Shown piece after piece: positions 26,124-35,991 of a stretch of DNA of 64,000 nt (position 1 is its first letter; every line of letters begins with the position of its first letter). The stretch is from Leucobacter sp. Psy1 (GTDB taxonomy: Bacteria > Actinomycetota > Actinomycetes > Actinomycetales > Microbacteriaceae). Below the pieces are notes generated by a model. It saw only the letters and a list, made by a program, of their open reading frames with translations. It was not told where the DNA came from and did not search any database. The DNA lies in NCBI RefSeq assembly GCF_020096995.1, contig NZ_CP083692.1:1240001-1304000 (forward strand). The letters run 5' to 3'. The position numbers were made by a program, and so were the translations under genes.

Positions 26124-27166
26124 GCGACTGGGCCGGAATCCTGTGGTTGGTGATCCTGTTGGTCTTCAACGCCTTCTTCGTGGGTGCTGAGTTCGCGGTC
26201 ATCTCGGCGAGGCGATCCCAGATCGAGCCGCGCGCCGAGGCGGGGTCGAAGCGCGCGCGTACCGCGCTCTACGCGATGGAGCACGCAACGCTCATGCTGG
26301 CGACGAGCCAGCTCGGCATCACCGTGTGCTCCCTGCTGATCCTGAACGTGTCCGAGCCGGCGATCCACCACCTCCTCGAGGGGCCGCTCTCATGGACCGG
26401 TCTCCCGCCCGAGGCTGTCTCCATCACGGCGTTCGTCCTCACCCTGGTCGGCGTCTCGTACCTGCACGTGGTCTTCGGGGAGATGGTGCCGAAGAACGCG
26501 GCGTTCTCGCTGCCCGACCAGGCGGTGCTGCTGCTCGCGCCTCCGCTGGTCATGGTCTCGCGGATCTTCCGCCACCTGATCGCCGCGCTCAATGCCATCG
26601 CGAACGGTGTGCTGCGTCTCTTCCGTGTGGAACCGGTGTCCGAGACGAACAGCACCTTCACGCTGGAGGAGGTCGCGAGCATCGTGAACCACTCCACTCG
26701 TGAGGGTGTGCTCGAAGACCGGAGCGGAGCGTTGAGCGCCGCGTTCGAGTTCACCGCGAAGCGTGCGAGCGACCTGCTGGTTCCGACCGTCGATCTCGTG
26801 ACGCTCGATCCTGGAGCGACACCGGCCGACGTCGAGGCCGCGGTCGCGCGCCACGGGTTCTCGCGCTACCCGATCCGAGACGAAGCCGGGGCGCTCGACG
26901 GCTACGTGCACATCAAGGATCTGCTCCGTCTCGGTGAGGACCGGGTGCACCAGGCGATCCCGCCGAAGCGCATCCGCGAGATGCTCGCCGTACGAGCGGA
27001 CACCGAGATCGAAGACGTCCTCTCCGGCATGCAGGCACGGGGCATCCACCTCGCGCGCGTCTTCGACGCGGCAGATGCCGAGCTCGGCGTCGTGTTCTTA
27101 GAGGACGTCATCGAGGAGCTCGTCGGCGAAGTCCATGACGCCACCCGTCGTCAGCGCTTCGCCTGA
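26120..27166 (+). CDS. Second CNNM/CBS-domain membrane protein
   Basis: This 348-aa paralogue has the CNNM membrane domain at about 1-190 (GAEFAVISARR, LGITVCSLLILN, GEMVPKNAAFSLPD) and a CBS pair at about 200-340 (LLVPTVDL, GFSRYPIRDE, GVVFLEDVIEELVGE), but stops before any CorC_HlyC domain. The 4-nt ATGA overlap with the preceding gene marks translational coupling. Tandem full-length and short versions of this family are common in actinobacteria. A role in divalent-metal homeostasis is inferred from the family. Confidence 0.92.
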   Translation: MSDWAGILWLVILLVFNAFFVGAEFAVISARRSQIEPRAEAGSKRARTALYAMEHATLMLATSQLGITVCSLLILNVSEPAIHHLLEGPLSWTGLPPEAVSITAFVLTLVGVSYLHVVFGEMVPKNAAFSLPDQAVLLLAPPLVMVSRIFRHLIAALNAIANGVLRLFRVEPVSETNSTFTLEEVASIVNHSTREGVLEDRSGALSAAFEFTAKRASDLLVPTVDLVTLDPGATPADVEAAVARHGFSRYPIRDEAGALDGYVHIKDLLRLGEDRVHQAIPPKRIREMLAVRADTEIEDVLSGMQARGIHLARVFDAADAELGVVFLEDVIEELVGEVHDATRRQRFA

Positions 27167-27204
27167 TCGGCAGGTGCGCCGCCCCGAATCGTCGGGCGTC
27201 GTGC

Positions 27205-27843
27205 CTAATCGACAACCAGACTGATGCGGGCGGTGATGGCGTCGAGTCCAGCGGAATCGCCCGTGGCCGGGTCATCACCGTTCTCCGTGCTGTACCCGTT
27301 CGCCTCTGACGGCAGGAAGACGGTGTTCAGCGACCCGATCTCGACATCCAACTCTGCTCGGTCGGCCTCCTCGAAGCTCGGCGTCAGCGTCACCGAGGTG
27401 CCGTGCCGCTCATAGGTGCCGACGGTGAGCGTGCCGACCGCGTTCACCGGGACACCGTCGCCGCCTTCGCGTCGGAGCACGAGCGGCTCCGTGAGCGTGA
27501 ACGTCACGGTCGGATGATTTTCGAGCGTGACCGAGAACTGGGCGTCCGTGATGACCCCGTCGCTCAGCGTCATCGCGCCGTCGTAATCGACCTCTTCGAG
27601 CTGCTCCTCAGCAGCGGCGTCGAGACCCGGAGCGCTGACGTCGACATTCTCGACGCCGTACACCTGCTGCGCGGGCATCTCGACCATGTCGGAGCCCGAA
27701 GCGGCGCGAAGCTCGGTGCCGGTGATGTCCTGCGAGGGCGATGAGCACGCGGTGAGACCGAGCGTGCAACCGAGCGGGAAGATCACGGCGGCCCCGATGA
27801 CGGCGTTGCGCCGGCTTGTGCGGGGCAGCCTCCACTGCGTCAC
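27205..27843 (-). CDS. Putative lipoprotein, unknown function
   Basis: This 212-aa product has an N-terminal signal and a lipobox LTAC (Cys 33), so it should be anchored on the outer membrane face. The mature part is acidic and beta-rich (VTFTLTEPLVLRRE, VGTLTVGTYERHGTSVTLTP) and ends in ISLVVD. It recalls a YceI-like or other small lipocalin-type barrel, but the match is weak and I do not assign it. The GTG start has GAGGAGGGAT upstream. The 185-bp region between it and aroQ shows no clear regulatory site. Confidence 0.7.
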   Translation of the reverse strand: MTQWRLPRTSRRNAVIGAAVIFPLGCTLGLTACSSPSQDITGTELRAASGSDMVEMPAQQVYGVENVDVSAPGLDAAAEEQLEEVDYDGAMTLSDGVITDAQFSVTLENHPTVTFTLTEPLVLRREGGDGVPVNAVGTLTVGTYERHGTSVTLTPSFEEADRAELDVEIGSLNTVFLPSEANGYSTENGDDPATGDSAGLDAITARISLVVD

Positions 27844-28028
27844 TCCGAATCCCTCCTCGCGTCGCCGGTCTCTGAACCTGGAAGACGCCGCAGGAGCTCT
27901 GCGACGCGTTACAGGGTTGAGCCTATGCGTCGAAGGTGGGAGCAGGATGAAAAATGCATGGGAGTCGATCCGGTGCGCGCTGGACGCGGACTGGATGCGC
28001 GGGTGCCGACCCGGAGTATCTCCGTGAT

Positions 28029-28472
28029 CTACGGCTTCCCGGCAAGTGAAGCGAGGTGCTCGACCGCGAAGACGTACCCCTGCGGCCCCGCACCGGCGAC
28101 GACGGCGTTGGCCGCTTTCGAGACGAAGGAGTGGTGCCGGAACTCCTCCCGTCGGTGGATGTTCGTCAGGTGAACTTCGATGACGGGCAGCTCGGAGGCG
28201 ATGAGCGCGTCGAGGATCGCGATCGAAGTCGTGGTGTAACCCGCCGGATTGATCAGAATGCCGGATCCGTGGTCTCGAGCCTCCTGAATCCAGTCGACGA
28301 GCTCGCCCTCGTGGTTGCTCTGACGGAAGACGATCTCATAGCCGAGTGCCTGGGCTCGCTCCTGGCACAGAGCCTCGATGTCGGGAAGCGTGGTCGTTCC
28401 GTACGTCTCGGGTTCGCGGACTCCCAGGAGGTTGAGGTTCGGTCCGTTGAGCACGTAGAGGGGGAGCGTCAT
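28029..28472 (-). CDS. aroQ: Type II 3-dehydroquinate dehydratase
   Basis: The 147-aa protein belongs to the AroQ/type II dehydroquinase family, which interconverts 3-dehydroquinate and 3-dehydroshikimate. It keeps NGPNLNLLG, the catalytic Tyr in ETYG, the Asn of INPAGYT, the EVH catalytic His and RREEFRHHS. One active-site residue differs: the family motif THTS reads TTTS here, so the substrate-binding His (His81 in the M. tuberculosis enzyme) is Thr. EVHIS also reads EVHLT. No other shikimate genes are adjacent. It may be a catabolic or divergent version. Confidence 0.9.
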   Translation of the reverse strand: MTLPLYVLNGPNLNLLGVREPETYGTTTLPDIEALCQERAQALGYEIVFRQSNHEGELVDWIQEARDHGSGILINPAGYTTTSIAILDALIASELPVIEVHLTNIHRREEFRHHSFVSKAANAVVAGAGPQGYVFAVEHLASLAGKP

Positions 28473-28521
28473 GTCCTTGATCCTACCGCTGGGCCCAGAG
28501 GTGCCCGGTGCGCAGCACGCG

Positions 28522-29727
28522 TCAGAGCGCGAGCAGCCGACTCAACTGTGCGCCGACCAGATCGGACTCGATGAGGAAGGAATCGTGCCCGAATGGCGAG
28601 TCGATGCGCGTGGCGCGGTCGCCGTCGAGGCTCCCCGGCGCGTGCTGGGCGATGAGATCCTGGCCCTCGACGGTGAAGAGCCGGTCGCTCGGAATGCCGA
28701 GGACAAGGGTGGGCAGGGTGAGCTGGCTCAGCGCCTCGGCGACGCCCCCGCGTCCGCGCCCCACGTCGTGCGAGTTCATCGCCTGCACGAGCGTTACGTA
28801 GCTTCCGGCATCGAAGCGGCGGGTGAACTTGTTGCCGTGGAAGTCGAGGTAGGACTCCACGGCGAAGCGACCCCCTGAACCGAGGGGGCTCACCGCCGAC
28901 TGCCAGGTGCGGCCGAAGCGGTCGTCGAGCTCGGTGTTGCTGCGGTAGTTGAGGAGTGCGAGCCTGCGCGCGGTCGCGAGCCCGTGGTGCGGGCCGACAC
29001 CTCCTGGTGCGTCGTAGTAGTTTCCGCCGCGGAAGTATGGGTCCGAGCGGATCGCTTCCAGTTGGACGAGGTTGAGACCGATTTGGTCCGCCGTGGTGAC
29101 CGGGGGAGCCGCGATGACGGCGAGTCGGTCGACACGATCGGGGTGGGTGAGCGCCCATTCGAGCGCGTGCATGCCCCCCATCGATCCGCCGATGACCGCG
29201 GCGAAGCGGTCGACGCCGATGAGGTCGGCGAAGCGTGCCGTGGCGGCGACCTGATCCCGAATGGTGAGGTAGGGGAATCGGCTGCCCCACTCCCGATTGC
29301 CTGGACCGAGCGTGCCTGGACCGGTGGAGCCCTGGCATCCGCCGAGCACGTTGGGCGCGAAGACCGCGTACGTGTCGGTATCGAGGTACTTCCCGGGGCC
29401 GACGATCTCCGACCACCACCCGTCGGTGGGGTGCCCCGGTCCTGCGGGCCCGACGAGGTGACTGTCGCCCGTGAGCGCGTGGAAGACGAGGATCGCGTTG
29501 TCCCGCGAGGGGGAGAGCTCGCCGAACTGCTCGTAGGCGATTCTCACTCCGGAGAGTTCGCCGCCGGACTCCGTCGTGAGGTCGCCGAGTGACACGAACC
29601 GCCGATTCCCGACGGGGTCGCCCTCGCTCCACCCGCCCGATACCGGCGGACGTCCGATGATCGCCCTCAGCTGCGCGTCGGTGATGAAGTCCGTCGGGAA
29701 CGAGTCCTCGGGGGTCTGCCAGTCCAT
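28522..29727 (-). CDS. metX: Homoserine O-acetyltransferase
   Basis: MetX acetylates L-homoserine with acetyl-CoA, the first committed step of methionine synthesis. The 401-aa alpha/beta hydrolase fold has the nucleophile elbow [12 protein letters not shown], and the catalytic His in FGHDSFLIE near the C-terminus. It lies 75 nt downstream of metY in the same direction, with a hairpin between them. It is slightly longer than average at the N-terminus because of a leader segment ([11 protein letters not shown]). Confidence 0.95.
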   Translation of the reverse strand: MDWQTPEDSFPTDFITDAQLRAIIGRPPVSGGWSEGDPVGNRRFVSLGDLTTESGGELSGVRIAYEQFGELSPSRDNAILVFHALTGDSHLVGPAGPGHPTDGWWSEIVGPGKYLDTDTYAVFAPNVLGGCQGSTGPGTLGPGNREWGSRFPYLTIRDQVAATARFADLIGVDRFAAVIGGSMGGMHALEWALTHPDRVDRLAVIAAPPVTTADQIGLNLVQLEAIRSDPYFRGGNYYDAPGGVGPHHGLATARRLALLNYRSNTELDDRFGRTWQSAVSPLGSGGRFAVESYLDFHGNKFTRRFDAGSYVTLVQAMNSHDVGRGRGGVAEALSQLTLPTLVLGIPSDRLFTVEGQDLIAQHAPGSLDGDRATRIDSPFGHDSFLIESDLVGAQLSRLLAL

Positions 29728-29749
29728 TGCTCTCTCTTCTGCGGCGAAG

Positions 29750-29787
29750 CGATGCCGCCCGAGGGGATCACGCCCCGGGCGGCATCG
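29750..29787 (-). other. Intercistronic hairpin between metY and metX
   Basis: CGATGCCGCCCG (29750-29761) pairs perfectly with CGGGCGGCATCG (29776-29787) around a 14-base loop. It begins 15 nt after the metY stop. It could partly terminate the transcript or protect the metY 3' end, making metX expression lower than metY. Confidence 0.6.
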
Positions 29788-29802
29788 CCATCGGTGGAAC
29801 GG

Positions 29803-31131
29803 TTACGCTTCGGCCCGTGCGCGGGCGACGACCTCGCGGGCCGCCGCGAAACCGCGCTCGAGATCCGCGGTGATGTCGGAGATGTTCTCGATGCCCACCG
29901 ACAGGCGCACGAGACCCGGCGTGACACCGGAGACGAGCTGCTGTTCAGGCGTGAGCTGCGAGTGGGTGGTCGAGGCAGGGTGGATGATCAACGACCGCAC
30001 GTCACCGATGTTCGCCACGTGGCTGAACAGCTCGACGCCCTCGACGAGCGCCTTGCCTGCGTCGACGCCGCCCTTCAGTTCGAACGAGAGCACGGCGCCG
30101 ACGCCCTTCGGGGCGTAGCGGTTCGCCGCAGCGTACCAGGGGCTCGACGGCAGCCCGGCGTAGTAGACGGTGGCGACGTCGTCGTGCGCGTCGAGCCACT
30201 CGGCGACCTCCTGTGCGTTTTGCACGTGGCGCTCCATCCGGAGGGAGAGCGTTTCGATGCCCTGGAGCAGCAGCCAGGCGCTGTTCGGTGCGACGGAGGC
30301 GCCGATGTCGCGGAGCAGCTGCACACGCGCCTTCATCACGTATGCGACCCCGTCGCCGAGCACACCCGTGTAGCTGACGCCGTTGTACGAGGGGTCGGGC
30401 TCCGTGAGGCCGGGGAAGCGGTCGGCGTGCTGGGACCAGGGGAAGCGCCCTCCGTCGACGATGACGCCCCCGAGAGTGGTGCCGTGCCCGCCGAGGAACT
30501 TCGTCGCCGAGTGAAGCACGATGTCCGCGCCGAACTCGATGGGACGGATCAGGTAGGGGCTCGCGACGGTGTTGTCGATGATGAGCGGGACGCCGTTCTC
30601 GTGAGCGACCTCGGAGACGCCGGTGATGTCGAGGATGTTGACGCGCGGGTTGGCGATGCTCTCGGCGAAGAACGCCTTGGTGTTGGGGCGCACGGCGCGC
30701 TGCCACTCGCTCAGGTCGTCCTGGTCCGCGACGAACGTCACCTCGATGCCGAGCTTCGCGAGGGTGTACTTGAAGAGGTTGTAGGTGCCCCCGTAGATCG
30801 AGGCGGAGGAGACGATGTGGTCGCCGGTGCCGGCGATGTTCAGGATCGCGTAGGTCGCGGCCGCCTGACCGCTCGCGAGCAGCAGCGCGGCGGTGCCGCC
30901 CTCGAGTGCGGCGATGCGCTCCTCCGCGACTGCCTGGGTCGGGTTCGTGATGCGGGTGTAGATGTTGCCGCCCTCGGTGAGCGCGAAGCGGTTCGCCGCC
31001 TGCTCGGTGCTCTCGAACACGAACGACGTCGTCTGGTGGATCGGGAGGGCTCGCGCCCCGGTCGCCGGATCCGGAACCTGACCCGCATGGATCTGCTGGG
31101 TCTCGAACTTCCAGGTCTGGTTTTCGGTCAT
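29803..31131 (-). CDS. metY: O-acetylhomoserine aminocarboxypropyltransferase (sulfhydrylase)
   Basis: MetY condenses O-acetylhomoserine with sulfide to homocysteine. The 442-aa PLP protein of the Cys/Met metabolism group has YTRITNPTQ near the N-terminus, the PLP-binding Lys in HSATKFLGGHGT and the C-terminal RLSVGIENISDI. The ATG at 31131 is chosen for its GGGAG site; the open frame runs about 90 codons farther upstream but with no family similarity. It is the first gene of metYX. I looked for a SAM riboswitch in the 134-bp leader and found none. Confidence 0.95.
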   Translation of the reverse strand: MTENQTWKFETQQIHAGQVPDPATGARALPIHQTTSFVFESTEQAANRFALTEGGNIYTRITNPTQAVAEERIAALEGGTAALLLASGQAAATYAILNIAGTGDHIVSSASIYGGTYNLFKYTLAKLGIEVTFVADQDDLSEWQRAVRPNTKAFFAESIANPRVNILDITGVSEVAHENGVPLIIDNTVASPYLIRPIEFGADIVLHSATKFLGGHGTTLGGVIVDGGRFPWSQHADRFPGLTEPDPSYNGVSYTGVLGDGVAYVMKARVQLLRDIGASVAPNSAWLLLQGIETLSLRMERHVQNAQEVAEWLDAHDDVATVYYAGLPSSPWYAAANRYAPKGVGAVLSFELKGGVDAGKALVEGVELFSHVANIGDVRSLIIHPASTTHSQLTPEQQLVSGVTPGLVRLSVGIENISDITADLERGFAAAREVVARARAEA

Positions 31132-31265
31132 GGAGTGCTCCCTCGCGTGGACGGTGATGGTGTGTGGGCGGCGCGTCATCGGGCCGCAAGATCTGAGCGT
31201 ACGGCGCTGCAGTCCCAACGACAATCGTCGCAGACTCTCAACGTAACCTGAGACGCCTGGATCCT

Positions 31266-32636
31266 TCAGTGCCGGCCGGTGATGACATCGGCGACGGAGG
31301 CGATCGGGGATGTGGAGCCGCGGCCGTGGGATTCCGAGCGGTCGGCGACCCCGTAGGCGGCGTACAGCCCCCGCGTGGCAAGCCACCTGAGCGGCTCCGG
31401 TTCCCACTTTCTGACGCGGTGGTTCACCCAGGGGAGCGTCACGAGGTCGCTCTCGTTGCCCAGGATGAGATCTGCGATGGTACGGCCAGCGAGGTTGGTG
31501 GAGGTGACCCCGGTGCCGACGTATCCGCCGCCCCAGGCGATGCCGGTCTCGCGATCGAGGCCGACCGTCGCCGACCAGTCGCGGGGGACGCCGAGGACGC
31601 CCGACCAGACGTGGTCGATCAGCGTTCCGCGCGTCACGGGGAAGAAGCGCTGCAGGATGCCGCGGAGCGTCTCCACCGTGACCTCGGGGGTGCGGCCGTC
31701 GGTGTCGGTGCGCGACCCGTACCGGTACGGCACCCCCCGGCCGCCGATGGCGATCCGGTCGTCTGCCGTGCGCTGCGCGTACATGTAGACGTGGGCCATG
31801 TCGCCGAGCACTTCGCCATGCTTCCAGTGCAGCTCATCCCAGACCGACTGCGGGAGCGGCTCGGTGGCGATGATCGAGGAGTTCATCGGAAGCCAGAGCC
31901 GCTTGAGACCTGTGAGATTCGCGGTGAATCCCTCGGTCGCCCGAACCACGTACTCCGCGGACACGGTTCCGTGCGTAGTGCGCACGCGGTGTGGAGCGAT
32001 CTCGACGGCGCGGGTGCGCTCGTAGATCTGGACGCCGAGGCCCTCGACGACGCGTGCGAGGCCCGATGCGAGCTTCGCCGGCTGAATTCTGGCGGCGTGC
32101 GGGTGCCAGGTTGCGGCTCGGGTGGCGGAAACGTTGATCTTTGCCCGCGCGGCATCGGACTCGAGCAGCTCGAGGTCGGTCGACCTCCAGCGCTGTTCGG
32201 AGGCGGCGAATCTGCGCAGCCGCTGCTCCTGAGCAGGGGTGTAAGCGACGGTGAACTCACCGCCCTGCTGAATGTCCGCGTCGATCTGTTCAGCACCGGC
32301 GACCCTGATGACCTCGTCGACGGTCTCGTTCATCGCGCGCTGGAAGCGCTCGGCGGCATCGCGGCCGTGACGCTCCACGTATTGGTCGCGGCCGCCGGTG
32401 ATGGCGTTCGTGAGCCACCCGCCGTTGCGTCCGGACGCCCCGTAACCGGCGTGCCGCTGCTCGATGATCACGATGCTGAGGTCTGGGCGCTGCTGTTTCA
32501 GGGCGTAAGCGGTCCACAGGCCCGTGTAGCCGGCGCCGACGATCGCGACGTCTGCGGAGAGGCTGCCGGGGAGCTCGGGGCGCTGTTCCGGCGTTCCGAC
32601 CTGCTCCCACCAGTGCGACACGTGACCGTTGAGCAT
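31266..32636 (-). CDS. FAD-dependent amine oxidase, PuuB/DadA-like
   Basis: This 456-aa flavoprotein of the DAO family has the FAD motif VAIVGAGYTGLWTAY at about 29-43 and the ASGRNGGW segment that is characteristic of gamma-glutamylputrescine oxidase (PuuB/OrdL) and related secondary-amine oxidases. The C-terminal part has GGYVGTGVTSTNLAGR. Members oxidise amines or glycine derivatives to aldehyde plus H2O2. It stands alone between metY and ung, with no transporter or aldehyde dehydrogenase next to it, so the substrate cannot be named. GAAGGGGA precedes the ATG. Confidence 0.85.
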   Translation of the reverse strand: MLNGHVSHWWEQVGTPEQRPELPGSLSADVAIVGAGYTGLWTAYALKQQRPDLSIVIIEQRHAGYGASGRNGGWLTNAITGGRDQYVERHGRDAAERFQRAMNETVDEVIRVAGAEQIDADIQQGGEFTVAYTPAQEQRLRRFAASEQRWRSTDLELLESDAARAKINVSATRAATWHPHAARIQPAKLASGLARVVEGLGVQIYERTRAVEIAPHRVRTTHGTVSAEYVVRATEGFTANLTGLKRLWLPMNSSIIATEPLPQSVWDELHWKHGEVLGDMAHVYMYAQRTADDRIAIGGRGVPYRYGSRTDTDGRTPEVTVETLRGILQRFFPVTRGTLIDHVWSGVLGVPRDWSATVGLDRETGIAWGGGYVGTGVTSTNLAGRTIADLILGNESDLVTLPWVNHRVRKWEPEPLRWLATRGLYAAYGVADRSESHGRGSTSPIASVADVITGRH

Positions 32637-32782
32637 ACATCCCCTTCTGCGCGGTGAACGGTGCGCTTGGCACCCGGTCCATTCTCTCGCGCCGAGGGTG
32701 AAAGCGCAGCCTTGAGTACACTCGGATCGGGTCGATCACACGCGCGAACGAGTTTCAACCGACCGGAGCGAACCAGAGGAGC

Positions 32783-33514
32783 ATGAGGGTGGATGACGGA
32801 CGGACATCAGGGGCCAGGGCGGGTCTCGGCCCTCTCGAACTCGCCCGTGAGGGGTATATCGCCGCGGACTGGGCCGAGGCGCTCGTGCCCGTCGGCGAGG
32901 ATCTCGCCGAGCTCGGGCGCTTTCTGCGCGCAGAACGGGACGCGGGGCACCAGGTCCTGCCCGCGGGGGAGCGGATCCTCGCCGCCTTCCAGCGACCGCT
33001 CGCAGATGTGCGCGTACTGATCGTCGGTCAGGATCCGTACCCGACTCCTGGACATCCGATCGGCCTCTCATTCGCGACCGCACCAGACGTCCGTCCGATC
33101 CCGCGCAGTCTGCAGAACATGTACCGGGAGCTGGAATCGGATCTCGGGATCGCTCCCGCTGCGCACGGCGATCTCACCGGATGGTCGGACAGCGGTGTGA
33201 TGCTGCTGAACCGCGTGCTCACGGTGCGGGCAGGCACTCCGGCGTCGCACCGGGGCAAGGGGTGGGAAGCGTTCACGGCGCACGCCATCCGCACCCTCGT
33301 CGAACGAGGGGGACCGCTGGTCGCGATCCTCTGGGGCAACGACGCCCGTTCGCTGAAACCTCTGCTCGGCAGCACGCCCGTCATCGAGAGTGCCCATCCG
33401 TCGCCGCTCTCCGCGTCCCGAGGGTTCTTCGGATCGCGCCCGTTCAGTCGTGCGAACGATGCGCTCCGGGATCTCGGGGCGGCGCCAGTGGACTGGAGGC
33501 TGCCCGGAGCCTGA
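32783..33514 (+). CDS. ung: Uracil-DNA glycosylase, family 1
   Basis: Ung removes uracil from DNA in base-excision repair. The 243-aa protein has the catalytic water-activating loop [16 protein letters not shown], with its Asp, and the [17 protein letters not shown] leucine-intercalation loop with its His. The ATG has AGAGGAG upstream. The N-terminus is slightly extended. A perfect 13-bp hairpin follows the stop. Confidence 0.96.
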   Translation: MRVDDGRTSGARAGLGPLELAREGYIAADWAEALVPVGEDLAELGRFLRAERDAGHQVLPAGERILAAFQRPLADVRVLIVGQDPYPTPGHPIGLSFATAPDVRPIPRSLQNMYRELESDLGIAPAAHGDLTGWSDSGVMLLNRVLTVRAGTPASHRGKGWEAFTAHAIRTLVERGGPLVAILWGNDARSLKPLLGSTPVIESAHPSPLSASRGFFGSRPFSRANDALRDLGAAPVDWRLPGA

Positions 33515-33518
33515 TGGG

Positions 33519-33553
33519 GCGGTGGCACGCGGCTACGCGTCGCGTGCCACCGC
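33519..33553. terminator. Bidirectional terminator between ung and the panE-like gene
   Basis: GCGGTGGCACGCG (33519-33531) pairs perfectly with CGCGTGCCACCGC (33541-33553) around a 9-base loop, between convergent genes and within 5 nt of both stops. Confidence 0.8.
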
Positions 33554-33558
33554 GTTCA

Positions 33559-34482
33559 TCACTTCGGAGCGGCGGACCTGAGCCGCACGATTGCGCATAG
33601 CGTCTCGAGCACCGGAACAGCGACTCCGTGCGTCGCGCCCAGACGGCACACGACACCGCCGATGCTATCGACCTCGGTGAGTCGGCCCGACTCGAGATCG
33701 ACGAGCATCGACGGACGATGATCAGCGTGGTGCTCGAGTGCCCATTCGACGTGCTCGCGCACCCGGGCGGGGTCGACCGGCATGTCGATCGCGCCGGCTA
33801 CCGCAAGCGTTTCTGCCAACACCGTCAGCGCGATGCGCTTCGCGTCTCGACTCGCGCCGACCTCGCCCACGGTGAGACCGGCGGCCGCAGTGAGCGTGTT
33901 GAGCGTTGCGTTGAACGCCAATTTCTCCCAGATCGGAATGAGGACCGCCGGGTGCACGGTCGTCCGGACTCCTGAATCGCTGAGGGTCTGGGCGACGCGC
34001 GCGCAAGCTGGATCGGCCGATGGGTCGAGAGTCCCGATCACCACGCTCCCGCTCGACCGTGCGTGCACCACGCGATCAGGGCCGAGGTCGGCTGGATAGT
34101 CCGTCATACCCACGAGGGTGCGAGTGCGACCCAGCAGCTCGATCAGAGGATCGTGGTTCCCCAGGCCGTTCTGCACCGTGAAGCCCAGTGTCGCAGGATG
34201 GACGAGATGCCGGACGGAGTCGAGCGCCGCCCGAGTGTGCATCGACTTCGTGAACACCATGATGAGGTCGACGGGGTCCGTCAGATCTTCCGCGCGCGCG
34301 GCACGAGCGGCGACGTGGTGTTCTGTCCCTTCGAGGGCCACCGTAATTCCTCTGAGGTTCAGGTCGGCGATCGCCTCGGGATCGACGTCCACCATGGTGA
34401 CGTCTTCGCCGCCGGCGATGAGCAGGTTCCCGAAGAGCCTGCCCATGGCGCCGGCGCCGACGACGACTATCTTCATCGCCAT
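33559..34482 (-). CDS. Ketopantoate reductase (PanE/ApbA)-like 2-oxoacid reductase
   Basis: The 307-aa protein has the N-terminal NAD(P) Rossmann motif VVGAGAMGRLFG, the conserved Lys/Thr region VFTKSMHT, the VQNGLGNHD segment, and a C-terminal helical domain with the catalytic Lys in WEKLAFNATLNTLTA. PanE reduces ketopantoate, but paralogues in catabolic operons act on other 2-oxoacids. It is the last gene of the TRAP-mdlC-aldehyde dehydrogenase operon, 1 nt after the dehydrogenase stop. I infer reduction or oxidation of an aromatic 2-oxo/2-hydroxyacid there; the true substrate is open. Confidence 0.85.
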   Translation of the reverse strand: MAMKIVVVGAGAMGRLFGNLLIAGGEDVTMVDVDPEAIADLNLRGITVALEGTEHHVAARAARAEDLTDPVDLIMVFTKSMHTRAALDSVRHLVHPATLGFTVQNGLGNHDPLIELLGRTRTLVGMTDYPADLGPDRVVHARSSGSVVIGTLDPSADPACARVAQTLSDSGVRTTVHPAVLIPIWEKLAFNATLNTLTAAAGLTVGEVGASRDAKRIALTVLAETLAVAGAIDMPVDPARVREHVEWALEHHADHRPSMLVDLESGRLTEVDSIGGVVCRLGATHGVAVPVLETLCAIVRLRSAAPK

Positions 34483-34483
34483 G

Positions 34484-35953
34484 TCAGAAGGGATAGGGGG
34501 CGATATCGGACCGCATGGTCAGCCACTGCGTCTCTGTGAACGCCTCGATGTTCGCGTCGTACCCGCCGAAGCGCGAACCGTTGCCCGAGTCGCCGACGCC
34601 GCCGAACGGGGCGTTCGATTCGTCTGCAACCGTCTGCTCGTTGATGTGGACCTTGCCGGAACGCACGAGATCGGCGAGTTTCATGGCGGTGCCCACGTCG
34701 CCGAGAATGCCCACCGACAGACCGTAGTCGCTCGCATTCACGATGTCGGCGGCTTCTTCGATCGTGGAGAACGACATGACGGGCGCCACCGGCCCGAAGA
34801 TCTCTGCGGTCCAAGCGGGATTGTCGGCGGAAACGTTGGACAGCACGGTGGGGCGGTAGAAGAGGCCCTCGGAGGTGCCTCCGGTCTCGATCGTCGCTCC
34901 GGCTCGTTCGGCCTCATGCACGATACGGTCCACGTTGTCGCGTTGACCCTCGTCGATGATGGGTCCGAGCGGCGCGCCATCGGCCCAGGGATCGCCGACC
35001 GGCAGCTGCGCAGCTTTCTCGCGCAGCGCTGCGATGTACTCGTCGCGAATCGACTCGTGCACCAGGTGACGGCCGGCCGTCATGCAGATCTGACCCTGGT
35101 GCAGGAACGACCCGAATGCGCCGGCTGATGCTGCTGCCGCTACGTCTGCGCCCGGAAGCACGACGAGCGCGTTGTTGCCGCCGAGTTCGAGGTGCACGCG
35201 CTTGAGCGTGCGCCCGCAGGCTTCGCCGACTTTGCGCCCCGCCGCGGTGGATCCCGTGAAGGACACGACGGTGATCTCCGGTGCCTCGGTGAGTGCCGCA
35301 CCCGCCTCGGCGCCACCGGGAAGGACCTGCAGTGCTCCGGCCGGAAGACCCGCTGCTTCGAACGCACGGGCAATCATGTATCCACCGGAAACGGGAGTGC
35401 GCGGGTCGGGCTTCAAGATCACGCTGTTTCCGAGCGCCAGTGCAGGCGCGACCGAGCGGATGGACAGGATGAGGGGGAAGTTGAACGGGGAGATCACTCC
35501 AACGACGCCGGCAGGTTGCCGTCTTGCAAACGACCAGTGGTCACCGTCGGATGCGAGTACGTCGCCGTTCCGATGATGCGGCAGTGCGGCGGCATCGAAG
35601 CACTCGTTTGCTGCGACGTGGAGCTCGAGACCGGCTTTCGCCGCGATGGCGCCGGTCTCACGCTGGATCCACTCCGCCAATTCGGCCTCGTGGTCTTCGA
35701 AGAACGCACCGGCTCTGCGGAGAACGGCGGCCCGAACCTCGGGCTTGAGCGCCGCCCACTCTCGTTGTGCAACCGCGCTGCGCTGAGCGGCCTCCCGCAC
35801 ATCCGAGCCGCTGGCGAGTGCAACTCGGCCCAGCGTCTGACCTGTGGCAGGTTCACGGACGTCGGTAGTCCCAGCGGATCCGGTGGTCCACTCGCCGGTG
35901 AACAGCCGGCCCTCCCAGCGTTGCGGATCCAGGCCTGTGCTCTGATCTGACAT
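34484..35953 (-). CDS. Benzaldehyde dehydrogenase-like aldehyde dehydrogenase
   Basis: This 489-aa NAD(P)-dependent dehydrogenase has SPFNFPLILS in the cofactor domain, the Glu of HLELGGNNA, the catalytic Cys in HQGQICMTAGRH and the C-terminal PFGGVGDSGNGSRFGG typical of aromatic aldehyde dehydrogenases. The ATG at 35953 has a GGAGGA site. Directly after benzoylformate decarboxylase, it should oxidise benzaldehyde, or a ring-substituted form, to the benzoate. It corresponds to MdlD/XylC by position. Confidence 0.9.
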   Translation of the reverse strand: MSDQSTGLDPQRWEGRLFTGEWTTGSAGTTDVREPATGQTLGRVALASGSDVREAAQRSAVAQREWAALKPEVRAAVLRRAGAFFEDHEAELAEWIQRETGAIAAKAGLELHVAANECFDAAALPHHRNGDVLASDGDHWSFARRQPAGVVGVISPFNFPLILSIRSVAPALALGNSVILKPDPRTPVSGGYMIARAFEAAGLPAGALQVLPGGAEAGAALTEAPEITVVSFTGSTAAGRKVGEACGRTLKRVHLELGGNNALVVLPGADVAAAASAGAFGSFLHQGQICMTAGRHLVHESIRDEYIAALREKAAQLPVGDPWADGAPLGPIIDEGQRDNVDRIVHEAERAGATIETGGTSEGLFYRPTVLSNVSADNPAWTAEIFGPVAPVMSFSTIEEAADIVNASDYGLSVGILGDVGTAMKLADLVRSGKVHINEQTVADESNAPFGGVGDSGNGSRFGGYDANIEAFTETQWLTMRSDIAPYPF

Positions 35954-35991
35954 TGTTCCTCCTTGTGTGACGAGAGTGGGTTCTGATGGGG

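Noticed and set aside
31132-31265. SAM riboswitch upstream of metY
   Set aside because: I looked for SAM-I, SAM-II and SAM-IV core sequences in the 134-bp leader and found none; only short inverted repeats are present.
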